Source: Cheiracanthium punctorium (Eukaryota; Arthropoda; Arachnida; Araneae; Cheiracanthiidae). Taken from it: 64,000 nucleotides of DNA. Location: contig JAWZYV010013018.1 of NCBI GenBank assembly GCA_038373885.1, forward strand, positions 186,001 through 250,000, given 5' to 3'. The position numbers and the translations under genes are program-made. The notes under the pieces were generated by a model. The model was not told where the DNA came from, did not search any database, and worked only from the letters and a program-made list of their open reading frames with translations. This document shows positions 44,727-55,886 of this stretch, piece by piece (position 1 is the first letter of the stretch; each line of letters opens with the position of its first letter).

Positions 44727-45009
44727 TCCGCTTATGTATAAATCGAGGCTAAAATGAGATTTTAATAGGACTAGAATTTTTATGTAAACTAGTATTTAGT
44801 ATCATGTTGTTGTGCGATTACGGTCAATATGGATGGACGCGAGCCGGAAAATAGGCGTATCGTAAAACAGCCTGAAAGCTTTGTCTCGTAATGTTAAAAT
44901 TGTTTGTCTCGTCTCGCAAAAAATCGTGAAGCTATAAGTGGGCTCTAGATCAAGGAGGTGGGCTGTATAGATTACGATTGTGTTGGGGCTCAGGTGGGCT
45001 CGATTATAT

Positions 45010-45189
45010 GTCTTTAATTTGAACAAATCTCAAAATTTATCATATTCTATCAATGAAGTAATCGACTTTTATTTATGTATTATGCGGAATTTCGGGATCG
45101 GGCTCCGACTTAAATAATATCGGTTGGGCTAGCTCGAATTAAATGTCCTCGGGCTCGGGCTTTAAGAAATGAGCCCGAACTCATCTCTA
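45010..45189 (-). mobile_element. Truncated copy of the 2367-3218 hAT family
   Basis: Read on the minus strand it starts TAGAGATGAGTTCGGGCTCA, then GCCCGAGCCCGAGGACAT-like text, ATATTATTTAAGTCGGAGCC and on through the AATTTGTTCAAATTAAAG-like segment, matching the first about 160 bp of the 2367 copy. The other end is missing. Confidence 0.75.
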
Positions 45190-45294
45190 GTGGGGTGCCC
45201 TTAATTGGGGGGGTCTTCCTAAAGGATCATAACCCGTATTTACAATAAGTTTCGGTGAAAATTACTGAAAATGACGAACGGTTAGGTAGGCGGA

Positions 45295-45372
45295 CGCGCC
45301 CTAGGTTTGAAGCAGGCACCTTCCGTCTCGCAGTTCAGAGCGCTATGCTCGGCCGCTGGTGGGGCTCCAGAG
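45295..45372 (-). repeat. tRNA-like remnant or SINE head
   Basis: On the minus strand CGGCCGAGCATAGCGCTCTG followed by CTGCGAGACGGAAGG and a B-box-like GCTTCAAACC resembles a decayed tRNA. Acceptor stems do not pair, so it is not annotated as a gene. Confidence 0.4.
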
Positions 45373-45834
45373 TATGAGCTTGTCGTTGTGGTACGCTTTT
45401 AAAATATTTCTACTGCAAAACTGAAACGATAGATTTCATCAAAATCGGATAGATTTATATTGTTTATAGAGCACATTCACGATACATTTAGTTATCAATA
45501 TACTATTGATACATTATTTTCTTTTAAGTGTTTTTTTTTTCAGCCACGGCCTTCTCATGAACCATTACAAACGTATAATGTACTTTTGAGGTATAATGCC
45601 ATGTTTGAACAGCTTTTAAAGGAATAAAATTACGCCGTTGACTCAAACAATTTAAATAGTATCGTTACAAGTTACTAGCGTTAAGAAGTATCCATAAAAA
45701 ATAAGCAGTTTAAAGTTAATTACAATTTTTTAAAAGGTTTTGAGGAAGATTATTCGCCGCAGTGTAAAATCGGCGTTCTTTTCTGGCGTGTCGGTCTAGA
45801 CCTCGGTGGTGGCGGTGCGGACCTCATCTGCCAT

Positions 45835-46010
45835 ACTACGGAATATAATAATTTACCACTTTTTTAAACATTAATTTTCTTCTTATAATATAACATTTTC
45901 AAGTTATTGGGGATCGCTGGTTAAGTATTTCGTATAAATACTAAAATAAATATATTGATTACAAAAAGTGGTTAATTATATTCTCTAGTTGTTTGGTTCT
46001 GTGAAAACTT
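45835..46010. mobile_element. Family B-like MITE, diverged
   Basis: CGGAATATAATAATTTACCA and ACAAAAAGTGGTTAATTATA are inverted relative to each other as in family B, but the outer ends (ACTACGG..., CTAGTTGTTTGG) are decayed. Confidence 0.5.
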
Positions 46011-46089
46011 TTAAAATCGGTTATATTTTTGATCTCTGAACATTTAAAATAATTTTTAAATCGGTTGAATAATTTATGGAATTACGTTG

Positions 46090-46530
46090 ACTTAGGTGAT
46101 TTGCTATGCTTGTATTTTTATTTATAATTCTTATTTAAATATGTAATACAAGAATTATTCTTCCGCTAAAATATCATCTATCAGAAATTTAAAAAAGAAT
46201 CTGTGAAAGGAAGTTTAGAATATTTCCAAAGACAAATATTACAGCTGTAAAATCAAACTTTAGGAATCCAGCTAAATTCTAAGATTTCCGATAGCGAACC
46301 ACAAATATTTCCGTAAATGTTGTTTTCCCAGTCAGTGATGTAAGCGACTTAAAAATTAGAAGATTTAGTTTTCCAAGTAACGGATAATAATGATTATTCA
46401 AATAAAAGCTAATCTAGATTATGATAGATCACAAATCGTAAAATTACTTAATTGAGGTGTGATCAAGGAATGGTTTTTTTACGATTACTTTTATATGGTT
46501 AGTAAATAAATAATCCTTACAGTACACACT
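46090..46530 (+). repeat. Second pair of the long dispersed repeat (copy 2, right part)
   Basis: Aligns with 23600-23945, including TAGATTATGATAGATC and CACAAATCGTAAAATTACTT. Confidence 0.6.
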
Positions 46531-47719
46531 ACTTTTAAAATGTTGGATGAAAAAAAAGTGTGAGTGAAGTAATCAAGAAACATGAAGTATAGAAATTTAT
46601 GTGGCAAATATTATGGTATGATATAGTACATAAAACGTTGAAAAAAGATCGAAAAAAGTTTCATTTCACAATAAGTAGATTTTAAAAAATATTCGACTTA
46701 CATTAAAGTGATAAAATAAATTTACTTTTTCTTTGATGTGTCATTTTGTGTATCCTGATTCAGGTTACATGTTCTCTTTTATGAAAATAAAAATATGTAT
46801 TTTCATTTACCAAATATTTCACAATTCTATAAAATGACAATTACACAACTTAAAGTGAATTGCAGAGCTTTAAATCACTTCTCATCTATTAAAAAATTCA
46901 AAATATTCAACATTAATATGTGATTTAGAACATATAGATTCTGAAAAATATTCCAAGAAATATTTTTAAAACATGCTTTGCATGCATGTGTAACTGAGAA
47001 AAATTTACATCACTTCCAGTGAAATAATCAAAACTTTCAATTTTCAGAAAACTCGGCAGCAGAAGAGAAATCATTTTTTCAAGACTTACGAAGTGTTTAA
47101 AACTCTTTAATTTAGATTTATTTAAATTTTCATGGAATGCTTTTTTTATGATTGTGCTTCCTAATGAGTGTAGAATAATTTCCCCATTGAAGTTACTTTG
47201 AAGTAATGAGTGAGAAACGCGCTTGAATGGAACAATAAACATAAAATTCGACTAAATAGTTATGGAACATGACAGTGTATAGATATATTAAAGACTCAGA
47301 AATTATATTTTATGATGTGTAAATTTTAAATCATATTTGAAAGAACGGTTTTTTTTCTTTTATTTGATCTCACGTTCCGATGTTCAAATGTTTATTTTCG
47401 CTATAAATTCGATGAAGTAAGAACTTAGAAGTACTGTAGTTTGTAATATTTTAGTTACTAAGTTTTGTAATATTTTATTTACCAACAAAAATATAAAAAT
47501 TTATTGAAATTTATACTGACTATATAAAAAATATATAGAATAGCGTCTGATAGAAATATTCATGCTTCAAATACGTTTCTTATCATGTAATAAAACTAAT
47601 AAATGTTCTCCAAATTTATTTTATTAATAAATTGGACAATATCTTGGCATGAAAAGGCATTTTTATGGACATATTTACTGCTTAATGCAGTTACTTTTCC
47701 CTCTTTTCCTGAAATGTCT
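46531..47719. other. AT-rich stretch with nothing recognised
   Basis: A minus-strand frame of about 100 codons (46925-47242) has no recognisable domain and is likely a chance frame. No RNA gene or repeat boundary is visible. Confidence 0.35.
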
Positions 47720-47726
47720 ACAGAAA

Positions 47727-48157
47727 CAACACCTCCTGGATAAAGAAAGTCTAACAACTCCTAAATCACCAAGCTTTGACGTCATCATTAGGCCTAAATT
47801 TAAATGTTTTACCTTCACAAAATGAAAGTATAAAAAGTTTCTGGTGAATTTACTCATGAAAAACAATATTTTAATAATGTGAAATAAAAAATATAATTTT
47901 ATGACAAGTGGCAGTTTTTAACCATGACTAATGAAATACCATGATAAAGAAATAGATCGGAATGAACAATTTTGTATGAGAAAGGTATTTTAATTTTAAA
48001 TTTTTATTTAAGATATTTTCTAATATTTGTAGCATTCACCAGCAATTTTAAATAGTTTTACTTTCTCAAAGTAAAACTGTGATGACGTCATTACTTGAAG
48101 GCCTAGTGAGGACGTCAACTTTTCAGTTGTTAGTCTTTCTATATGTAGGAGGTTTTG
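47727..48157. mobile_element. Family C MITE with 7-bp duplication (copy 3)
   Basis: The 431-bp element runs CAACACCTCCTGGATAAAGA ... ATGTAGGAGGTTTTG. ACAGAAA (47720-47726) and ACAGAAC (48158-48164) flank it, 6 of 7 identical. Its arms hold GACGTCATCATTAGGCCT and GTGATGACGTCATTACTTGA. Confidence 0.88.
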
Positions 48158-48164
48158 ACAGAAC

Positions 48165-48885
48165 TCAGCAAAACACATTGGATAGTTTGTATGAGTTATA
48201 GTTGCTATCGCTTGTGAGATATCGAGTTTTAGAGTTTAATACTACTGAAATACAACGAAAGCAGTCGTTTCTAACTTGACGATAAAACTGCAAATGTATG
48301 AATTAAGGCGTAGATGATTTTAGTGGCTTTCACATTAAAAGAACCTGCACCCTTTGCACCTGAATCCCTTTATTGTACAGCGAGCACATCCTGACACACA
48401 ATGCAGCATTTTGATGCAGGCACAGCACACGAGCACCTAATGGTAGTTCTGAACACTAGAATACGGCGTTTTCTTTATACTCTCCTATACTGTGTATGGT
48501 CGAAAAGACTGCTCGTTGAAATGTTTTAAATGTCCCAATGTTTCGACTCACAGGAGTTTAAAACTAATAGTGAGGGTAATGAGATTTTTTTTTTTTGTGT
48601 GTGTGCTATATATACACAGACTGAAAAGCATATAGTGCAGAAAATATTCTTCTATATATTTACACCTTTGAAAATGACCGCCCCTTCAGAACGCTCATCG
48701 TAGATGATGGTAGATAACAAATACCTTAATGTTGGTGTCATAATTTAGCATATAATTTACAATGAAATTTCTAATCTTGAAAATTTCAATAAAATATTTG
48801 AATCAAATATGAACAATGTTTAAAATGTATAAATCGAAGCAAGCAATTCATATCGGTGAAAAGGACTTCTTTTTTTAAGCCATGA
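48165..48885. other. AT-rich stretch with nothing recognised
   Basis: No supported feature beyond a T/GT run near 48587. Confidence 0.35.
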
Positions 48886-48889
48886 TTTT

Positions 48890-49122
48890 AATTTTAATAA
48901 CGGGCGGGAACTTGCCGATTAGGCATTGTCGCTTACAACCGCCCGGAGGTGTGACCATTTTATTATGGGGGGCACCCAGTGGGCGGTCAGCGTTAACCCC
49001 TATCAAAGGACGGACTCAATGACAACCATCCCTTTAGGGGATAGAACCCCGGCCGCCGGGAATTGAACCCGAAACCGGAGTACAGTGCTTTATCCACGAT
49101 ACAACTCGGTCGGCTGAGCCAT
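48890..49122 (-). mobile_element. tRNA-derived SINE (copy 1, minus strand)
   Basis: On the minus strand the head has CGATACAACTCGGTCGGC-inverse text with an A-box-like ATCGTGGATAAAGCAC, then GGTTTCGGGTTCAATTCCCG as a B box, then the body with CCCACTGGGTGCCCCCCATA. The same order is found at 56700-56936 and 59211-59880. RNA polymerase III internal promoters would drive transcription, and mobilisation would need a LINE partner not seen here. The tail is short and A/T-rich. Confidence 0.7.
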
Positions 49123-50098
49123 GAAAATGATCGCCTGGTATCTAGGGTTATATAGATATAAATAAGCGCAAAAATTACTTATTTTAAATGCATGATATGA
49201 ACTCAATAATTATAATATGAACTCAACTCATAATTAGAAAAAGTAAAGGAATATATAAAAAACAATCCTTAGGGAGAGAGAAAATGAAAAATTGCGTCCT
49301 GTTTAATTTACGGAATGGTCAAATGACCTCTACTGTGTTGCTAGTGTTAAATATTAGCTTCCAGTTACCATAGACAAATGTTTTATGTACTTGGTACAGT
49401 TTTGAAAATAAATCAATGCACAGATATTTAGTTAATATGCATTTCTCTTACTTTTGATAGTTTATCGTTCCAAAATCTGGATTTTTACACACACTCGTAT
49501 CGTATGCACGTGAAATCCCTTGAGTAAGCGTTACTCCTCAATAAATTTCTTTCACTATATTATTATTTTTACTCTTCATTTATCATTTGTATCACGTAAA
49601 TTAGAAATTGTCCCAAAAAATTAACCTTAGTTATCTTTAATATATTTGAGTACAGAAAATATATATGAAGCGAAGAAAATATCCTTCCGAAATACCATCC
49701 TTTTAACATTAACTTCATTATTAAATTTTGCACGATGCTGTCAAATATTTTTGACATGTATCATTAGTGTAAGAAGAAAAACATGATAATGTTAAATGAC
49801 AGGATTTTCTCTTTGAAATTTTCTTTTTGGCTAAGCAAACTTAAGTTTTATTACTTGTTGTAATGTTTCTCTGTAGACCTTGATGCTTCTTCAAAGAACT
49901 CTACAATGTTTTATTAAAAGTTTGCCTGTTGATGCTCCTAAAGACATTATCACTTTTTTCCCCTTTTCAGGCAAAGATTAAACCTAGAATAGCTTATATC
50001 ACGCGACAAATCTTGCATTTAAATAAAGTTAGTGTCGGCGCGAGTTCTTTGATGCAGTGTAGTCACGAGAATTTGATTTTCTAACATAAAAATTACAC
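49123..50098. other. AT-rich stretch with nothing recognised
   Basis: No supported feature. The palindrome begins at its right border. Confidence 0.35.
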
Positions 50099-50102
50099 TT
50101 AA

Positions 50103-52408
50103 GAGCCGTTGCAAAAGCAAATCGGGCAGTCAATGGAAAAATGTTCCCATCACCATCTCAGAATTTCATGATTTTCTTTTATTGTGTTTCCTTACCCAAG
50201 GAAAGAACAAATCTGAAATATTTTTGATTTACCTCTTTTAGTTTTGGAGTTATGGGGGGTCAAAGTACCCCAGAGGAGTAACGTCGAATTAATTTAGGGC
50301 CATTTTTGCCACATTATTGTGTCGACTGTGACTGGCTCAGAGGTGCTTCAGAGAACTTTTTCAATTTATCCTATAATATACCTTCTATATTAACATCTCA
50401 AATGGAAAATTCATTCGAAAATTGTCAGAGCCCCAAATTAGGGCCCCCCAAAATACCCCCAATTTCATAAAAAATAGCGTTTTAAGAATGCTTTAAATCT
50501 TGGCTCTGACAACATACAGAAAACATTCTTGCACAGTGCAGTTATATATCTTCATATAAAGTGAATCCAATGTTAAAAATTTTTGAAGGCCCCCAGGGCC
50601 CCCCTTTACGGGCCCCAAACAGGGTCCTTAGTGCTAATTTACGCAATTTCGAAGCATTGGTACAGCTGAAGCCGACTTCCCACAGGCGAACTATTGACAT
50701 GGAGATGTAGTATCAACATAGTAGTTTGATATTATGAAGAAACATTTCTTGAAGGTACAACTCTTTCGAAGAAAAATCCCAAAAAGTAATCCCTATTTGG
50801 GACATTCCACTGGCACGCATGGGGGCATTTCGGCGTTACTTTTAGAAGTTTAATCGACAGTGGCAATATTGAAAATAAACTTATTCTTCATATATCTCAA
50901 ATATATCCTCCATATATCACAAATAGTTATTTTACAGGGGCACTCATAAGAATTGCATGACGCTGTATGGGAACTACTAAACCGATCCGAAATTTTTTTT
51001 CACTGATGGAAAGCTACACTATTCCTGAGTAATATAGGCTACCTTTCAGCATGCAGCATAAATAGTTCTTTTACAGGGACACTCAAAAATTCTAGCACCC
51101 CAGACAGCACAAACGCTTAAATCAAACTTCGCATTTCCTTGAATTTGACGTATTAATGCGAGCTTGGCTTTAGCTTGATTTTTGCTTTCAAAGTGCGCAG
51201 TGATGGCGCCATCTCGTAAAGAAAATGGACATTAATTGTCTAGCTTCCTCAAATTTGCTGAAAGTTCGTAAAAGATGTGTTTTATTTTATTACCAGTGCC
51301 ATATTACCGGCAGGGCAAACGGGGCAACTGCCCAGGGCCTACAGATTTTAGGGCCCAAAAATCTTACATCTTACACTTTTGTAGTTTTAAAATAAAATGA
51401 CAAAGGATAAAAAAAATTCAGAAGTTAAATAATTTTTTTAATTATAAAGTATGAACAATGAAAATAATGCAAATTTACATTTGTATAAATTAATTTAAAC
51501 TTATTTTTAATTCTTCGAAATGCTCTATATCGATATAGCATACCAATGTGTAGGAAAATAACTATCCACATTTGTAAAGAGAATTTTTAGCGTTAAAAAA
51601 TAGCAAAATTTTTCAATTATTTGTTACTATAAGAAATATTTACAAAAATGAGTAAAGTGTTTGTATTCCATACATGTTATGTTAGCAACTGTGATATAGC
51701 ATTTCGAAGTAACGTTTAACTATCTGTTTCTTTGATTTCAGATTACTTAACACAAAATTTGTGTTAAGTAAGTAAACAAATTCTATATTTCCAAATATGG
51801 AAATTCTTCAAAATAAAATTCAATTATACTACGAAATTGATTTCAAAATCAGTCGTTTGTCTCGATTTTGGCCAGCGGCAGTATTGCTCATGATTGTTGC
51901 GAAAGTTTTAAAACATGTGCTGCTCTTAAGTTTATATTATGTTTATTTCCCTATTAGTAGAGTCTCTAAATCACACATAACATTATTTTAATTTTGATGC
52001 ATCCCATGGAAAAAAAATAACATATCGCCCACTTATCAATCTGGCCAGAAAACCGCTTAATAATTCACTTCAAACATTAGTCATAACTCCTTCGAAGCTT
52101 GGTAGCTGAATGGATAACGCGCTCGGCTACGAACCGAAGGTCCCGGGTTCTATACCAGCCACGGACACTCGATGGAAGCAGATTAAATTAAATTGAAATT
52201 TCAGCGTAGAGGGCGAAAATGCGTGGCAAAGTAAAATATGTGGGGCGAGTTCGGCGCCCTGTGTATTTAGGGATTTTTTTAGGACAATTTTTTAAGCTTG
52301 AAATGTCAAGCTTATTGCAAGCTGGGCAAGTGTAAACTAGAACACTTGATTCAAGCTTCCATTAAGCTTACACGCTTGAAATTTCCAAGCTTAATTCAAG
52401 CTTATGGA
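50103..52408 (+). repeat. Left arm of the palindrome
   Basis: Order inward: outer terminus, G/C-run segments (GGGCCCCCCAAAATACCCCC, GGCCCCCAGGGCCCCCC), a 135-bp tandem unit at 50935-51097, then the inner element from 51098. A short open frame at 51797-51991 (64 codons) is mirrored in the right arm with two amino acid differences, as expected from arm identity rather than from selection. Confidence 0.8.
52091..52165 (+). repeat. tRNA-Arg(ACG)-like sequence, left arm
   Basis: GGTAGCTGAATGGATAACGC matches a tRNA D-arm with A box. GCTCGGCTACGAACCGAAG matches an anticodon arm with loop CTACGAA (anticodon ACG). CCCGGGTTCTATACC stands where the T-arm and B box should be but is degenerate, and no acceptor stem forms. 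It is best read as the head of a tRNA-derived SINE or a tRNA pseudogene. Confidence 0.65.
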
Positions 52409-52450
52409 CTTGATAAATCAAGCTTGCTGCACGTTTGATTCAAGTTTGTT
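52296..52450 (+). repeat. Cluster of AAGCTT-containing repeats
   Basis: CAAGCTT, AAGCTTG or close variants occur roughly every 10-25 bp (for example TCAAGCTTATTGCAAGC, GATTCAAGCTTCCATTAAGC, CCAAGCTTAATTCAAGCTTA). The motif is mirrored in the right arm at 53291-53410. Confidence 0.75.
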
Positions 52451-53290
52451 GTGCTGTCTGGGACATGATGCTATATGGACATCTCTGTAACTACTGAATC
52501 GATTCTAAAGATCTTTTCACGGAAAGCTAAACTATTCCTGAATAACATAGGCTAAAATTCATGCATGCAGGATAATTTACAGGAACACGCAAAATAATTC
52601 GTAAACATTGCCGTAACTGTCTCCATTCGCCACTAAAATTTATTCAAATTTTATTCAACTTCATTCAAATTTTTGAACAGTGATTCTAAAGATCTTTTCA
52701 CTGAAAGCTAAACTATTCCAGAGTAACATAGGCTAAAATTAATGCATGTAGCATAATTTACAGGAACACTCAAAATAACTCGTAAACATTGTAACTGTCT
52801 TCATTCGCCACACAAATTTATTCAAATTTTATTCAGATTTTATTAAACTCCATTCAAATTCTGAAAAGTGCAATTATATATCTTCATATAAAGTGAATCC
52901 AATGTTAAAAATTTTTGAAGGGCCCCAGGGCCCCCCGGTATATTTTTTGAAAGAATCCCCATTTTCAAGAAAAATTTAACACAGTAATAAAAAAAATATA
53001 TTTTTTCATAATATGAAACTACTATGCTGAAACTACAACTCCATGCTAATAGTTCTTATGTGCGAAGTGAGAGCCAGCTGTACCTTTGCTTCGAAATTGC
53101 ATAAATTAGTGCTAAGGACCCTGTTTGGGGCCCAATATCATGGGGCCCGGGAATTTTATTTTTTTTTCTGTATCTCGTCAGATCCAAGATCTAAAGCATT
53201 CTTTAAAACTGTATTTTTTATGAAATTGGGGATATTTGGGGGGTCTTATTTGGGCGCTCTGTCTATTTTCGAATGAATTTCCAGTTTTAG
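52409..53290. repeat. Spacer of the palindrome, made of diverged arm pieces
   Basis: 52463-52860 holds further 135-190-bp units in the same orientation as the left arm (TTTTCAC(G/T)GAAAGCTAAACTATTCC, CATAGGCTAAAATT(C/A)ATGCATG). 52863-52945 repeats the left-arm CTTCATATAAAGTGAATCC and GGGCCCCAGGGCCCCCC. 52946-53290 instead matches the right-arm orientation (TAAGGACCCTGTTTGGGGCC at 53112 versus 55072, GAAATTGGGGATATTTGGGG). The spacer is thus an older, smaller copy of the same inverted structure. Confidence 0.65.
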
Positions 53291-55590
53291 ATGTCCATAA
53301 GCTTGAATTTAGCTTGGAAATTTCAAGCGTGTAAGCTTAATGAAAGCTTGAATCAAGTGTTCTAGTTTACACTTGCCCAGCTTGCAATAAGATTGACATT
53401 TCAAGCTTAAAAAATTGTCCTAAAAAAAATCCCTAAATACACGGGGCGCCGGTCGGCGAACTCACCCCACATATTTTACTTTGCCACGCATTTTCGCCCT
53501 CTACGCTGAAATTTCAATTTAATTTAATCTGCTTCCATCGAGTGTCCGTGGCTGGAAGAGAACCCGGGACCTTCGGTTCGTAGCCGAGCGCGTTATCCAT
53601 ACAGCTACCAAGCTTCGAAGGAGTTATGACTAATGTTTGAAGTGAATTATTAAGCGGTTTTCTGGCCAGATTGATAAGTGGGCGATATGTTATTTTTTTT
53701 TCCATGGGATGCATCAAAATTAAAATAATGTTATGTGTGATTTAGAGACTCTACTAATAGGGAAATAAACATAATATAAACTTAAGAGCAGCACATGTTT
53801 TAAAACTTTCGCAACACTCATGAGCAATACTGCCGCTGGCCAAAATCGAGGCAAACGACTGATTTTGAAATCAATTTCGTAGTATAATTGAATTTTATTT
53901 TGAAGAATTTCCATATTTGGAAATATAGAATGGGTTTACTTACTTAACACAAATTTTGTGTTAAGTAATCTGAAATCAAAGAAACAGATAGCTAAACGTT
54001 ACTTCGAAATGCTATATCACAGTTGCTATAACATGTATGGAATACAAACACTTTACTCATTTTTGTAAATATTTCTTATAGTAACAAATAATTGAAAAAT
54101 TTTGCTATTTTTTAACGCTAAAAATTCTCTTTACAAATGTGGATAGTTATTTTCCTACACATTGGTATGCTATATCGATATAGAGCATTTCGAAGAATTA
54201 AAAATAAGTTTAAATTAATTTATACAAATGTAAATTTGCATTATTTTCATTGTTCATACTTTATAATTAAAAAAATTATTTAACTTCTGAATTTTTTTTA
54301 TCCTTTGTCATTTTATTTTAAAACTACAAAAGTGTAAGATGTAAGATTTTTGGGCCCTAAAATCTGTAGGCCCTGGGCAGTTGCCCCGTTTGCCCTGCCG
54401 GTAATATGGCACTGGTAATAAAATAAAACACATCTTTTACGAACTTTCAGCAAATTTGAGGAAGCTAGACAATTAATGTCCATTCTCTTTACGAGATGGC
54501 GCCATCACTGCGCACTTTGAAAGCAAAAATCAAGCTAAAGCCAAGCTCGCATTAATACGTCAAATTCAAGGAAATGCGAAGTTTGATTTAAGCGTTTGTG
54601 CTGTCTGGGGTGCTAGAATTTTTGAGTGTCCCTGTAAAAGAACTATTTATGCTGCATGCTGAAAGGTAGCCTATATTACTCTAGTGTAGCTTTCCATCAG
54701 TGAAAAAAATTTTCGGATCGGTTAAGTAGTTCCCATACAGCGTCATGCAATTCTTATGAGTGCCCCTGTAAAATAACTATTTGTGATATATGGAGGATAT
54801 ATTTGAGATATATGAAGAATAAGTTTATTTTCAATATTGCCACTGTCGATTAAACTTCTAAAAGTAACGCCGAAATGCCCCCATGCGTGCCAGTGGAATG
54901 TCCCAAATAGGGATTACTTTTTGGGATTTTTCTTCGAAAGAGTTGTACCTTCAGGAAATGTTTCTTCATAATATCAAACTACTATGTTGATACTACATCT
55001 CCATGTCAATAGTTCGCCTGTGGGAAGTCGGCTTCAGCTGTACCAATGCTTCGAAATTGCGTAAATTAGCACTAAGGACCCTGTTTGGGGCCCGTACCGG
55101 GGGGCCCTGGGGGCCTTCAAAAATTTTTAACATTGGATTCACTTTATATGAAGATATATAACTGCACTGTGCAAGAATGTTTTCTGTATGTTGTCAGAGC
55201 CAAGATTTAAAGCATTCTTAAAACGCTATTTTTTATGAAATTGGGGGTATTTTTGGGGGCCCTAATTTGGGGCTCTGACAATTTTTGAATGAATTTTCCA
55301 TTTGAGATGTTAATATAGAAGGTATATTATAGGATAAATTGAAAAAATTCTCTGAAGCACCTCTGAGCCAGTCACAGTCGACACAATAATGTGGCAAAAA
55401 TGGCCCTAAATTAATTCGACGTTACTCCTCTGGGGTATTTTGACCCCCCATAACCCCAAAACTAAAAGAGGTAAATCAAAAATATTTCAGATTTGTTCTT
55501 TCCTTAGATAAGGCAGCACAATAAAATAAAATCATGAAATTCTGAGATGGTGATGGGAACGCCCTGCCCGATTTGCCCCTGCAACGCCTC
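53291..55590 (-). repeat. Right arm of the palindrome
   Basis: Inverse of the left arm from GTCCATAAGCTTGAAT to the outer terminus. It lacks about 12 bp present in the left arm near the outer end (after AAATCGGGCAG) and about 60 bp of the inner element end. Most other differences are single substitutions. Confidence 0.8.
53545..53620 (-). repeat. tRNA-Arg(ACG)-like sequence, right arm
   Basis: Mirror of 52091-52165. Differences include TGTATGG for TGAATGG in the D-arm and TTCTCTTCC for TTCTATACC in the T-arm, so neither copy is an intact tRNA. Confidence 0.65.
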
Positions 55591-55700
55591 TTAAATAAAG
55601 AATTGAAAACATTATTTTATTTACTTTGTCAAAGTGATTTGAAAACTCGGTCAGTATGCAATTATATATATCATATTACAATTTAGATGTTATGTAAACG

Positions 55701-55860
55701 CATAGCTGCCAACTCTTTCGGTTTTTCCGGAAGATTTTCCACCACTAATTTTTATTTAAGAATTTAAGCTTAAAATAAGTCCAAAATTTTATTGTAAAAT
55801 AAAACTGCCTGAAGATAGTGGTGAAAAATTTTCCGGAAAAACCGGAAGAGTTGGCAGATA
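55701..55860. mobile_element. hAT MITE, family A (copy 4)
   Basis: The 160-bp element runs CATAGCTGCCAACTCTTTCG ... GGAAGAGTTGGCAGATA and is flanked by identical TGTAAACG octamers (55693-55700 and 55861-55868). Its inner inverted motif is CGGAAGATTTTCCACCAC. Confidence 0.92.
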
Positions 55861-55886
55861 TGTAAACGTTAAACGTTTCTTATTTG

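Larger units (their letters stand above)
51098..52462 (+). mobile_element. Inner element of the palindrome with CCCAGACAGCACAA termini
   Basis: CCCAGACAGCACAAACGC at 51098 and the inverse TTTGTTGTGCTGTCTGGG to 52462 delimit it. It separates two members of the outer 135-bp tandem unit, so it was inserted into that array. The right arm holds an inverted copy (about 53291-54608) that has lost one end. It carries a tRNA-like segment, a block of CAAGCTT repeats and the GGGCAAACGGGGCAACTGCC / GGGCCTACAG segment near 51320. Confidence 0.65.
50103..55590. mobile_element. Giant palindromic element (5.5 kb) flanked by TTAA
   Basis: The outer ends GAGCCGTTGCAAAAGCAAAT and the inverse ATTTGCCCCTGCAACGCCTC are directly flanked by TTAA (50099-50102 and 55591-55594). 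From these ends inward the two arms remain inverted copies for about 2.3 kb each (50103-52408 and 53291-55590). A stretch of about 300 bp that I compared base by base (near 51140-51440 versus its mirror) showed one difference. TTAA flanks fit piggyBac- or Kolobok-type insertion, but no transposase is encoded. The 0.88-kb spacer is itself made of diverged pieces of both arms. Alternatives are an inverted duplication within an older element, or a misassembly. Confidence 0.75.

Noticed and set aside
46925..47242. Minus-strand frame of about 105 codons
   Set aside because: No known motif, AT-rich codons, no splice or start context to support it.
51797..51991. 64-codon frame conserved in both palindrome arms
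   Set aside because: The arms are nearly identical overall, so any frame would be conserved. The changes between them include two amino acid replacements, and no domain is recognisable.
52091..52165. Functional tRNA-Arg gene
   Set aside because: The T-arm is degenerate, the acceptor stem does not pair, and both arm copies carry different changes.
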